Translations under genes and position numbers: made by a program | Part shown: positions 26,372 to 33,447 of the stretch, piece by piece | Layout of the letters: each line of letters starts with the position of its first letter | Position numbering within the stretch: position 1 is the first letter of the stretch | DNA from: CAZGRP01 sp964527995 | GTDB lineage: Bacteria; Zhuqueibacterota; Zhuqueibacteria; Oceanimicrobiales; CAZGRP01 | DNA: 64,000 nucleotides | Direction of reading: 5' to 3' | Assembly (NCBI GenBank): GCA_964527995.1 | Contig: CAZGRP010000015.1 | Span: 8,272-72,271 of the forward strand | The notes under the pieces: generated by a model | What the model was told of the DNA's origin: nothing | Seen by the model: the letters and a program-made list of their open reading frames with translations, nothing else | Database searches by the model: none

Positions 26372-27684
26372 AGCCGGCCAAGCTGGACGCAAACATGAAA
26401 ACCAGAACCGTCAAGGTCGATTACCTGGCGCGCGTGGAGGGCGAAGGAGCCCTGTACATCAAGATCAAGAACGGCAAGGTGGCCGACGTCAGGCTGCGGA
26501 TTTTCGAGCCGCCGCGCTTCTTCGAGGCTTTCCTGCGCGGGCGCGCGTATGGCGAGGTCCCCGACATCACGGCGCGGATCTGTGGCATCTGTCCGGTGGC
26601 CTACCAGATGAGCGCTGTGCACGCCATGGAAGATGCCTTTGGCATCCGGGTCGAAGGCCCACTCCGGGATTTACGCCGGCTCATCTACTGCGGAGAATGG
26701 ATTGAAAGCCATACCCTGCACGTCTACATGCTGCACGCGCCGGACTTCTTCGGCTACGCCGACGCAATCCAGATGGCCAAAGATGATCCGGATGTCGTCC
26801 AGCGCGGGTTGCGGCTGAAAAAGATCGGCAACCAAATCGTTCAACTCGTGGGCGGCAGAGAGATCCACCCGATCAATGTCCGCGTCGGTGGCTTCTACAA
26901 GGTGCCAACGAAGCAGCAGTTCGCTGCCCTGGCCGAGAACCTGAAGTGGGCGAGAGACGCCGCCGTCGACACCGTCCGCTGGGTGGCCACGCTGCCCTTC
27001 CCCGACTTCGAGCGGGACTACGAGTTCGTCGCTCTCCGGCACTCGGAGGAGTACCCGTTCAACGAGGGCCGGCTGGTTTCGAACAAGGGCCTGGACATCG
27101 CTGTGCGCGAATACGACAACCACTTCGCCGAGGAGCACGTCCGGCATTCCAACGCACTCCATTCCGTGCAGAAGGATCGTGGTGCCTATTTCGTCGGGCC
27201 GCTGGCGCGCTTCAACCTCAACTTCGACCGCCTTTCGCACCTGGCCCAGGAGGCCGCCCGCGAGGCCGGGCTCGGTTCCGGCTGCCGCAACCCGTTCCAG
27301 AGCATCATCGTACGCAGCATCGAAACCGTGCACGCCTGCGATGAAGCGCTGCGCATCATCGAGGAGTTCGAGATGCCGGAAAAGCCGGCCGTCGATATCG
27401 AGCCGCGCGCCGGAACCGGGTACGCCTGCACCGAGGCCCCTCGCGGCATCCTCTACCATCGATATCGCGTCGATGATGAAGGGCGCATCCTCGATGCCAA
27501 GATCGTCCCGCCGACCTCCCAGAACCAAAAGACCATTGAGGATGATCTGTGGCAGTTCGTGCCGCAGCATTTGGATCTTGAGGAAGAAGAACTCACCTGG
27601 CAGTGCGAGCAGGCCATCCGCAATTACGACCCGTGCATCTCGTGTGCGACCCACTTCCTGAAACTGGAGGTCGACCGGGGGTAG
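26368..27684 (+). CDS. hydA: group 3b-type [NiFe] hydrogenase large subunit (HydA-like)
   Basis: 438 residues from TTG 26368, which has GGAG 7 bases upstream; an ATG at 26395 is the alternative. Nickel ligands are visible in L1 (ARICGICPVAYQMSAVHAME, CxxC) and L2 (DPCISCATHFLKLEVDRG, DPCxxCxxH). The nine residues after the L2 histidine are the peptide expected to be removed by the maturation protease encoded downstream. Catalyses reversible H2 oxidation coupled to NAD(P). Gene order and size fit group 3b, which is usually bidirectional and somewhat oxygen-tolerant. Hyp maturation genes (hypA-F) are not in the window. Confidence 0.95.
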   Translation: MKPAKLDANMKTRTVKVDYLARVEGEGALYIKIKNGKVADVRLRIFEPPRFFEAFLRGRAYGEVPDITARICGICPVAYQMSAVHAMEDAFGIRVEGPLRDLRRLIYCGEWIESHTLHVYMLHAPDFFGYADAIQMAKDDPDVVQRGLRLKKIGNQIVQLVGGREIHPINVRVGGFYKVPTKQQFAALAENLKWARDAAVDTVRWVATLPFPDFERDYEFVALRHSEEYPFNEGRLVSNKGLDIAVREYDNHFAEEHVRHSNALHSVQKDRGAYFVGPLARFNLNFDRLSHLAQEAAREAGLGSGCRNPFQSIIVRSIETVHACDEALRIIEEFEMPEKPAVDIEPRAGTGYACTEAPRGILYHRYRVDDEGRILDAKIVPPTSQNQKTIEDDLWQFVPQHLDLEEEELTWQCEQAIRNYDPCISCATHFLKLEVDRG

Positions 27685-27961
27685 GTCTCCGACGATGGAC
27701 GTGACGTTCCGGTGGCTTCGGCGGGCTGAGGGCTCACGTGCAGGGATTGAGTGGGGTCGCCGCCAGAGACGACCATCCGTATGGGGCTCGATGCGTAGGT
27801 TCATCTGTACTTAATGTGGATTGATGGAATCATGGAGTACCGGAGCAAACGCGTCCGGGCACGCCGCTCCATCGCTCCAGTTTTTCAACACTCCGATAGC
27901 ACAACACAGCTCATTGACCCAAGTTTCCATAACCATTTTCAGGCCAGCAGAGAAAACCACA
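27685..27961. repeat. intergenic region with a dispersed palindromic repeat
   Basis: 277 bases inside the hydrogenase locus without a conserved gene. 27812-27850 reads TGGATTGATGGAATCATGGA then GTACCGGAGC, and 27868-27905 holds CGCTCCATCGCTCCAGTTTT then TCAACACTCCGATAG. The first arm is the reverse complement of the element at 2737-2777. In-frame upstream codons of the maturation protease cross it but are non-conserved. Confidence 0.4.
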
Positions 27962-28546
27962 TTGTCACGTCAGAAACTCAAAAGCGACCAGGTCCTCGTG
28001 ATCGGCATCGGCAATGAGTACCGTGGCGATGACGGCGTCGGGCTTGCGGTCGCCCGCGCGGTAGAGGCGAAACTGGGCCGCCATGCCGCCGTGATCGAGC
28101 AGAGCGGCGAGGGGGCCGCGTTGATGCAGACATGGAAAGATGCCGAGGCCGTCATCCTGATCGATGCCGTGCGCTCGGCTGCGAAGCCCGGCATGGTCCA
28201 CCGCCTCGATGCCGGCGAGCTCCCTCTGCCGAGCCGGTTCTTCAACTATTCGACCCATGCCTTCAGCGTCGCCGAAGCCGTCGAGATGGCCCGCGCCCTG
28301 AACCAACTACCGCCGCGACTGGTCGTGTACGGGATCGAAGGAAGGAGCTTCGAGGCTGGCGTCGGCTTGTCGCCGGAAGTCGAGCAGGCCGTTGCCAGGG
28401 TCGTGCAGTGTGTGCAGGAAGAGGTCGAGGCCATCCTGGCAGGACGGCCTTGCGACCTGCTACCGCGAAACCAGCGATTTCAGTTGGAGCATACCGAGGG
28501 GTCTGAAGCATCGTCGCAGGAAAGATACATCGACAACCCCCGATGA
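27962..28546 (+). CDS. [NiFe] hydrogenase maturation protease (HyaD/HycI family)
   Basis: About 194 residues from TTG 27962, the first possible start close to the conserved core; an ATG at 27821 would add 47 unlikely residues through the repeat element. Core: QVLVIGIGNEYRGDDGVGLA (metal-binding Glu and the start of the fold), VILIDAVRSAAKPG (Asp) and NYSTHAFSVAEAVEMAR (His). It cleaves the C-terminal peptide of the large subunit after nickel insertion. Encoded after the large subunit, as expected for a dedicated protease. The C-terminal 30 residues after DLLPRN look non-conserved. Confidence 0.88.
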   Translation: MSRQKLKSDQVLVIGIGNEYRGDDGVGLAVARAVEAKLGRHAAVIEQSGEGAALMQTWKDAEAVILIDAVRSAAKPGMVHRLDAGELPLPSRFFNYSTHAFSVAEAVEMARALNQLPPRLVVYGIEGRSFEAGVGLSPEVEQAVARVVQCVQEEVEAILAGRPCDLLPRNQRFQLEHTEGSEASSQERYIDNPR

Positions 28547-28628
28547 ATTCCGCCGGAGTGCCTATGAAACGGGGACAAGTGATCCGGGTCTCCGGTCTCT
28601 TTCCCGGCCTTATCCGCCCGGAGGCCCA

Positions 28629-29411
28629 TTGAGCCTGCTCCTCTTCACCCTCGCGGGGCTGGTCGTCGGCGCGGTTGCCTCCATGCTCGGCGTCGGCGGT
28701 GGCTTCCTTCTGGTGCCAACGCTCGTCCTGGTCTTCCATCTGCCGATGCACACCGCCATCGGCACGAGCCTGATCGCGGTGATCGCCACCTCTGCGGGAT
28801 CGGCTGGCTTTTACCTGCGCCGGGGCCTGGTCGCCATCGAATTGGGGATAGCATTGGAGGTTGCAACGGCCGCCGGCGGGATCGCGGGCGGGCTGCTTGC
28901 GGGTGTTCTGAAGGCAGCGATGCTCAAACTTCTGTTCGGGCCGTTGCTGCTCTACCTTGCCTACTCCATGGCCAGGGGCGACCCGAAGGTGAAGGAAGCC
29001 GACGCCAAGGAACCGTTGACTGCAGGGGGACTGAACCTGTCTCGCTTACCTCTAGGGCTGGTGGGCTGCCTGGGCGCCGGCTTGGCCTCGGGGCTGCTGG
29101 GCATCAGTGGCGGCATCATCAAGGTGCCCGTACTCAACCTGATCATGCGGGTGCCGCTCCGCGTCGCCGTGGCCACCAGCGAGTTCATGATCGGCATCAC
29201 GGCCGCCGCCGGGGCCCTTCTCTACTATGGACGCGGCGATGTGGACACGATTGCGGCGGCGCCCACCGTCCTCGGCGTCTTTCTGGGAGCGCTGCTGGGA
29301 ACCCGTCTCAGCGCCGTGGTTCCGGTTCGCAGGTTACGCCAGCTCTTCGCGATTCTGATGGGCCTGGCTGCCCTTCTGATGGCCAACTCGGCTCTCCACC
29401 TGTTCGGATGA
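28629..29411 (+). CDS. TauE/SafE family permease
   Basis: 260 residues from TTG 28629, preceded by CGGAGG; longer starts overlap the maturation protease gene. Seven to eight hydrophobic segments in two repeats: SMLGVGGGFLLVPTLVLVF and GLLGISGGIIKVPVLNLIM, the paired GxxGGxxxVP motifs of the family. Members export or import sulfite, sulfoacetate and other organosulfur anions; the specific substrate is unknown. Overlaps a DUF1634 gene by 4 bases, a common pairing. Confidence 0.9.
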   Translation: MSLLLFTLAGLVVGAVASMLGVGGGFLLVPTLVLVFHLPMHTAIGTSLIAVIATSAGSAGFYLRRGLVAIELGIALEVATAAGGIAGGLLAGVLKAAMLKLLFGPLLLYLAYSMARGDPKVKEADAKEPLTAGGLNLSRLPLGLVGCLGAGLASGLLGISGGIIKVPVLNLIMRVPLRVAVATSEFMIGITAAAGALLYYGRGDVDTIAAAPTVLGVFLGALLGTRLSAVVPVRRLRQLFAILMGLAALLMANSALHLFG

Positions 29412-29767
29412 ACAAGACCACCGACACGGATCTCGGCCGAAAACTGAGCACCACGCTCCTGGCCGCCTTCCTGACTGGGATGGCCGTGGTGGGCGCCGGC
29501 CTGGGCCTGTTTCTGGCCCGGTACGGCCTCCCTTCCTCAGTGGGACGCTTCCGGGCCCTGCCTCTGCAACAGTTGCCCGCCCGCCTGATGCAGGGCAGCT
29601 CGATCGCCCTGATGGATGTCGGGCTCGTCTTTATCCTGTTGACGCCAGCACTGGTGACACTCCTGGCAGCGGTACTCTTCGCCCGCAAAAGACAGGGATG
29701 GAATGCCGCCATGGCCTTCGCAGTGCTGGCCCTGTTGATCGCCAGCCTGCTCCTGCAGACGCGATAG
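29408..29767 (+). CDS. DUF1634 membrane protein
   Basis: 119 residues with three predicted membrane helices (LLAAFLTGMAVVGAGLGLFL, SIALMDVGLVFILLTPALVT, MAFAVLALLIASLLLQT). Motifs LMQGSSIALMDVGLVFILLT fit DUF1634, repeatedly found next to TauE/SafE permeases, so it is probably an accessory subunit. The ATG overlaps the permease stop (ATGA). Confidence 0.87.
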   Translation: MNKTTDTDLGRKLSTTLLAAFLTGMAVVGAGLGLFLARYGLPSSVGRFRALPLQQLPARLMQGSSIALMDVGLVFILLTPALVTLLAAVLFARKRQGWNAAMAFAVLALLIASLLLQTR

Positions 29768-29859
29768 CGAAGACATCCCGGGCACGGGCAGGCTGAGCCT
29801 CTGCCTGCAGAGCGAGGCCGGCCGCCGACTTTGTGGCGCTCCTCAGGCCTCCCTGACGC

Positions 29860-30783
29860 TCACGATTGCAACTCTGCCCTCCGAAATCGCTGCGCGAGCT
29901 TTTCGATGTGGTGCGGACGCGTGCCGCAGCAACCACCGATGATTCGGGCGCCGACATCCACCCATTCAGCCGCAGCCTGCAGATAGCGTTCCGGTGTGAC
30001 CTGAGGATCGAAACGCCACTGCGGCGGCTCGTAATGGCCCAGGTTGGCGTACACGCCAACCGGCACCGTTGCGCGGCGAACCAGCTCCTTCAAGGCACGA
30101 CAGCTCGCCTGTAGCGAGGAACAGTTGATCAGAATAGCCTGGACGCCAAGGGGTTCCACCGCCGCCACCGCCTCGGCAATGGTCTCGCCACTGTAGAGGC
30201 AGCCGTCATCCCGGACCGCAAACGCCACCCACGTCGGCAGGCCTGTTCGGCAACCAGCCTCGGCTGCTCCGCGAGCTTCGCCGATCTTGTTCATGGTTTC
30301 GCAGAGTAGCAGATCCGCGCCTGCCTCGGCCAGAGCCTTGGCTACCTCACCATGTTCTCGAAGTGCCGCCGCGTAGTCTGGTGCCAGCGCCGGATCATAG
30401 TTGCCCTCGAGCGCTCCCAGCGAGCCGGCCACGCAAACATCTCTGGCCATCGGGTCAGAGTCCCGTTCACGGCAAGCGATCTCCACCGCGCGGAGCGCTG
30501 CCTTGCGCCACTCGGTTTCACGGCCAGCCTTGCGGAAGGCGCGTCTGGAGGTCCGGTAGCTGTTGGTGATGATCACCTCGGCTCCGGCCCGGAGATAGCG
30601 GCGGTGCACCTCCGCCACCAGTTCCGGCGTCTCGGTCAGCGCCCGCGCCGACCACAATGGCAGGGTCGGCACGAACCCAAGCGCCTGCAGCTCGCTTCCG
30701 AATCCGCCATCGAGAATGACCACCTGTCCGTCCCGAAGGCGGCGGTACAGCCTCTGATACCGCTCCTTCCTCATCAATATCAT
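29860..30783 (-). CDS. homocysteine S-methyltransferase family protein
   Basis: 307 residues from ATG 30783 (GGAGG 10 bases upstream). TIM barrel of the homocysteine-binding family: GQVVILDGGFGSELQALGF, AGAEVIITNSYRTSRRAF, the zinc-binding Cys in ILINCSSLQA and the CysCys pair in RIIGGCCGTRPHHI. It transfers a methyl group to homocysteine, from S-methylmethionine, betaine or a related donor; the donor cannot be told. It is too short for cobalamin-dependent MetH. It lies downstream of the tRNA-Pro terminator and has no clear promoter of its own. Confidence 0.88.
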   Translation of the reverse strand: MILMRKERYQRLYRRLRDGQVVILDGGFGSELQALGFVPTLPLWSARALTETPELVAEVHRRYLRAGAEVIITNSYRTSRRAFRKAGRETEWRKAALRAVEIACRERDSDPMARDVCVAGSLGALEGNYDPALAPDYAAALREHGEVAKALAEAGADLLLCETMNKIGEARGAAEAGCRTGLPTWVAFAVRDDGCLYSGETIAEAVAAVEPLGVQAILINCSSLQASCRALKELVRRATVPVGVYANLGHYEPPQWRFDPQVTPERYLQAAAEWVDVGARIIGGCCGTRPHHIEKLAQRFRRAELQS

Positions 30784-30831
30784 TCCACCAGATCCTCCGA
30801 TATTCGCCTGGCCCGGTTCCGTTCTTCCTGG

Positions 30832-30870
30832 AAGAAACAAAAAGGCCACAGGGACTCGGAATTCCCTGTG
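30832..30870 (-). terminator. intrinsic terminator after tRNA-Pro
   Basis: On the minus strand CACAGGGA (30863-30870), an 8-base loop and TCCCTGTG (30847-30854), followed by GCCTTTTTGTTTC. It ends the tRNA-Pro transcript about 15 bases past the gene. Confidence 0.85.
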
Positions 30871-30884
30871 ACCTCATCACTCCG

Positions 30885-30959
<75 letters not shown>

Positions 30960-30973
30960 AATTTTACTTTCTG

Positions 30974-31002
30974 AATATAGCCCGTGTCGGACGAAAAATC
31001 AA
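30974..31002 (-). promoter_or_regulatory. promoter of tRNA-Pro
   Basis: Minus strand TTGATT (30997-31002), 17-base spacer, TATATT (30974-30979), about 15 bases upstream of the tRNA 5' end. Confidence 0.75.
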
Positions 31003-31065
31003 GACGTTTCCCTTTGCCGGAAAGGGGCCGTCACGCCGAGGCCGCGGAGGCCGGAACATGGCTGG

Positions 31066-31854
31066 CTAAGGCGTGCTCAGGAGAACATCGATCCCCGTCA
31101 ACGCCTGTCCCTCGGCCACCTGGATGCTGTCCGGCGCAAAGATGCTGCCATAGATACCGATGGCGTCTTCCTGCACCGGTACGAGACGGCCGTCGCCGTT
31201 CGTATCTTTTGTTCCCGCCACCCAGTAGGTGCCCGGCTTCACATAACGGATGGTATATTCGCCGGTTTCCTGTGTGACGATCGTGATCGAACGCAGCGAC
31301 TGCATCAAGGCAGCCACAGGATCGTCAGCACTCAAAAGCTCGAATGGGTTGCGGTCGAGGATGCCGATGATGCTGCCGCGCGCGTCCGAACCATCCCCGA
31401 ATCGGGCCACACCAGAGACGGTGGCGGTGGGGAAAGATGCCGCGGTTGTAAAGGACAGGACGAATGGCTCCTCCAGGGCGTTGCCATTCTGATCCTGCAC
31501 GTGGAAGAAAATCACGGTATAGGCGGTGTTGGCTTCCAGCTCGGCTGTTGCCGAAAAGGTCTTCAAGTCCGCGCTGATGACGATGCTGGTGTCGATCCCC
31601 GGAGGGATGGGTGCAGCAATAAAACCGATGCTCGAGGTATCCACCGGAGCACTGAACGTAACCGTGAAGGTGAGGGAACGCGCCACCTGCGTCGCCCCGT
31701 TCTCCGGAAAGGAAGAGACGACGCGGAAACCGCTCTGTTCCGGTGCGGTCGGGCCTCGCCGGCCGCTGCAGCCCGAAAAGGCCAGGAGCATCGTGACGAC
31801 CGAAAGGCCCGTGAAAAAGACAGGGTTTAGACTGTTTCTGAGGCTGTGAGCCAT
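31066..31854 (-). CDS. lipoprotein with Ig-like (Big_5/SbsA) domain
   Basis: 262 residues from ATG 31854; the frame upstream is a shadow of rdgB, which it overlaps by 28 bases. Signal peptide with lipobox (LLAFSGC). Residues about 40-135 are a bacterial Ig-like domain: FRVVSSFPENGATQVARSLT, VTFSAPVDTSSI and the closing strand PFVLSFTT. Residues 150-262 resemble a carboxypeptidase regulatory-like fold (GEYTIRYVKPGTYWVAGTKD then TNGDGR). Probably a surface or periplasmic structural protein. Last gene of the zinc-ribbon/EutN/RdgB operon. Confidence 0.8.
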   Translation of the reverse strand: MAHSLRNSLNPVFFTGLSVVTMLLAFSGCSGRRGPTAPEQSGFRVVSSFPENGATQVARSLTFTVTFSAPVDTSSIGFIAAPIPPGIDTSIVISADLKTFSATAELEANTAYTVIFFHVQDQNGNALEEPFVLSFTTAASFPTATVSGVARFGDGSDARGSIIGILDRNPFELLSADDPVAALMQSLRSITIVTQETGEYTIRYVKPGTYWVAGTKDTNGDGRLVPVQEDAIGIYGSIFAPDSIQVAEGQALTGIDVLLSTP

Positions 31855-32444
31855 TCTTTCTCCAGAAAGTGACGCAACTTGCGAAGGGCAAGAGCGCGAT
31901 GACTGATCCTGTTCTTTTCCTCCAGCGACAGCTCCGCGAAGGTCTTGCCGAGGGACGGTAGCAGGAAGACGGGATCGTACCCGAACCCGCCAGATCCTCG
32001 CGGCGCACTGAGGATGCGACCTTCCGCTACTCCTTCGAACAGTTTCTCGTGCTCTCCGTCCACGAAAGCTACGGCGCAACGAAATCGAGCACTGCGCAGC
32101 GAGTCGGGCAGTCCCTGCAGTTCGAAAAGCAGGCGTTCCACGTTGTCTTCATAGCTCGCCTCCGGACCGGCGTAGCGACTCGAGTAGACACCGGGTGCGC
32201 CTTCAAGTGCGTCCACTTCGAGGCCGGTATCGTCGGCGACCGCCGGCAGGCCGGAGAAGCGATGCAACACACGCGCCTTTTTCAGGGCGTTGTCCCGCAG
32301 AGTCTCGCCATCTTCCTCAACATGAGGGGCACCGGGCAGGTCGGCTGCACACAGGAGATCGATCTCCAAATCCTCAAGCAACCCCCTCAGCTCAACCAGT
32401 TTGTCGCGATTGCGTGTGGCCAGCAGCAGTTTCCGTCTCATCAT
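31827..32444 (-). CDS. rdgB: XTP/dITP pyrophosphatase (RdgB/HAM1)
   Basis: 205 residues from ATG 32444 (a second ATG follows directly). Motifs: LLLATRNRDKLVELRGLL (SxNxxK-like nucleotide loop), EEDGETLRDNALKKARVL, ADDTGLEVDALEGAPGVYS, SGGFGYDPVFLLPSLGKTFA and the C-terminal ISHRALAL. It hydrolyses deaminated purine triphosphates (dITP, XTP) to prevent their incorporation into DNA. Its start lies 2 bases after the vertex-protein stop, so they are coupled. Notable because an EndoQ-like enzyme, which acts on deaminated bases in DNA, also lies in this window. Confidence 0.95.
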   Translation of the reverse strand: MMRRKLLLATRNRDKLVELRGLLEDLEIDLLCAADLPGAPHVEEDGETLRDNALKKARVLHRFSGLPAVADDTGLEVDALEGAPGVYSSRYAGPEASYEDNVERLLFELQGLPDSLRSARFRCAVAFVDGEHEKLFEGVAEGRILSAPRGSGGFGYDPVFLLPSLGKTFAELSLEEKNRISHRALALRKLRHFLEKEWLTASETV

Positions 32445-32445
32445 C

Positions 32446-32733
32446 TCAATCCGAGGTGGGCGCGGCTGAAGAAAGGTCGATGCGATCCACAATACCAACG
32501 ATGGCAGCATCGATCGGTGTCAACGGAACACCGTAGGCAATTACGGCCTCACGGGCTGTCGTGTAGTAGACGATCTCACCGGGCCCAGCGCCAACGGTGT
32601 CGACCGCGATAATGGGCGAGCCGAGCGCCTGCCGGTCGGGGCGGATCGGCTGCAGGATTTGCATCTTTGCGCCCTCGAGGTTCTCATGCTTCCGAGTCGC
32701 CCAGATTGTGCCGATCACCCTGGCGAGATTCAT
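32446..32733 (-). CDS. EutN/CcmL family microcompartment vertex protein, copy 2
   Basis: 95 residues matching the whole BMC-P (pentamer) family: MNLARVIGTIWATRKHENLE, IIAVDTVGAGPGEIVYYTTA, and VPLTPIDAAIVGIVDRIDL. Members form pentamers that cap the vertices of bacterial microcompartments. It overlaps copy 1 by 4 bases and resembles it in sequence throughout, so the pair arose by tandem duplication or belongs to a heteromeric set. No BMC-H or BMC-T shell hexamer is in the window. Confidence 0.93.
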   Translation of the reverse strand: MNLARVIGTIWATRKHENLEGAKMQILQPIRPDRQALGSPIIAVDTVGAGPGEIVYYTTAREAVIAYGVPLTPIDAAIVGIVDRIDLSSAAPTSD

Positions 32734-33005
32734 GCCTCAAACTCCACATCGAGTTTGTCGACGATGGCCATAATCGTGGCATCAACCGGCTTGTTCTCGG
32801 TAAGGGTGGTCTGGCGAGCGGAGCTTCCCTGGGCCACGAGCACGGTTTCCCCCACCCCGGCTCCCACGGCATCGACTGCGACGAGGAAGCCCTCCTTCGG
32901 TCGCCCCTCCAGGTCAACCGGGCGCACGATTTGGAATTTCATCCCGACGAGCTTGTCGTCCTTCCGTGTCGCCCATACCGTGCCGATCACCTTTGCCAGG
33001 ATCAC
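32730..33005 (-). CDS. EutN/CcmL family microcompartment vertex protein, copy 1
   Basis: 91 residues: MILAKVIGTVWATRKDDKLV, FLVAVDAVGAGVGETVLVAQ, SSARQTTLTENKPVDATIMA then IVDKLDVEFE. The SSAR motif (GSSAR in CcmL/EutN) is kept here but replaced by TTAREA in copy 2, so copy 1 is the more canonical. It lies 35 bases after the zinc-ribbon gene and overlaps copy 2 by 4 bases. Without shell hexamers nearby, the compartment must be encoded elsewhere or the proteins serve another role. Confidence 0.94.
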   Translation of the reverse strand: MILAKVIGTVWATRKDDKLVGMKFQIVRPVDLEGRPKEGFLVAVDAVGAGVGETVLVAQGSSARQTTLTENKPVDATIMAIVDKLDVEFEA

Positions 33006-33040
33006 AGGGAGGCTCCTGAGTTGAGGCTGACCTCACCGAA

Positions 33041-33241
33041 TCAGCCGTACACCTCTTTCTCATTACACTTGCAGACCGCCACGAAGCGTTGATTGTATCT
33101 CCAGCTGCCTGTACGGGGTGAGCGCTCCGAGACCACCAGGCGAACCGATGTCACATGTTCGCCACAGGCAGGGCAGACGCGGCCCGATTCCCCTGCGGAC
33201 TTTGCCAGTTTTGCTGCGAAGCTTCTTTCCTTCTTTGCCAT
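33041..33241 (-). CDS. small zinc-ribbon protein
   Basis: 66 residues: basic N-terminus (MAKKERSFAAKLAKSAG), then CPACGEH and a second pair CKCNEKEVYG, separated by RLVVSERSPRTGSWRYNQRF. A CxxC...CxC set fits a zinc ribbon. No family recognised. First gene of a minus-strand operon with the two vertex proteins and rdgB, behind a strong promoter. It may be a nucleic-acid-binding or scaffold protein. Confidence 0.7.
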   Translation of the reverse strand: MAKKERSFAAKLAKSAGESGRVCPACGEHVTSVRLVVSERSPRTGSWRYNQRFVAVCKCNEKEVYG

Positions 33242-33288
33242 GGGACGTACGTCTCCTTTTTCACATCGAGTGTTCCGGGTCAGCCATG

Positions 33289-33317
33289 AAAATAGCCGAA
33301 AAATCTCAAAAAGTCAA
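33289..33317 (-). promoter_or_regulatory. promoter of the zinc-ribbon/EutN/rdgB operon
   Basis: Minus strand TTGACT (33312-33317), 17-base spacer, TATTTT (33289-33294). The -35 context TTGAGGTTGACTTTTT is nearly repeated ahead of the helicase gene near 63193. Confidence 0.7.
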
Positions 33318-33447
33318 CCTCAATGTCGAGGAGTTACAAACAGGCGAAATTCCTGCAGCCGAGGTCCATCGGAGCGCAGCGCGAAGTACACGTCGCACAG
33401 AGGGAAATTCTTGTGGGGTTTGAGAAGACTCTCAGGGGGTCGGCCCG

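Noticed and set aside
32446..33005. A full microcompartment operon
   Set aside because: Only vertex proteins are present; no BMC-H or BMC-T shell gene, signature enzyme or encapsulation peptide was found nearby. The PduO-type adenosyltransferase at 7291 is 25 kb away and is common outside microcompartments.
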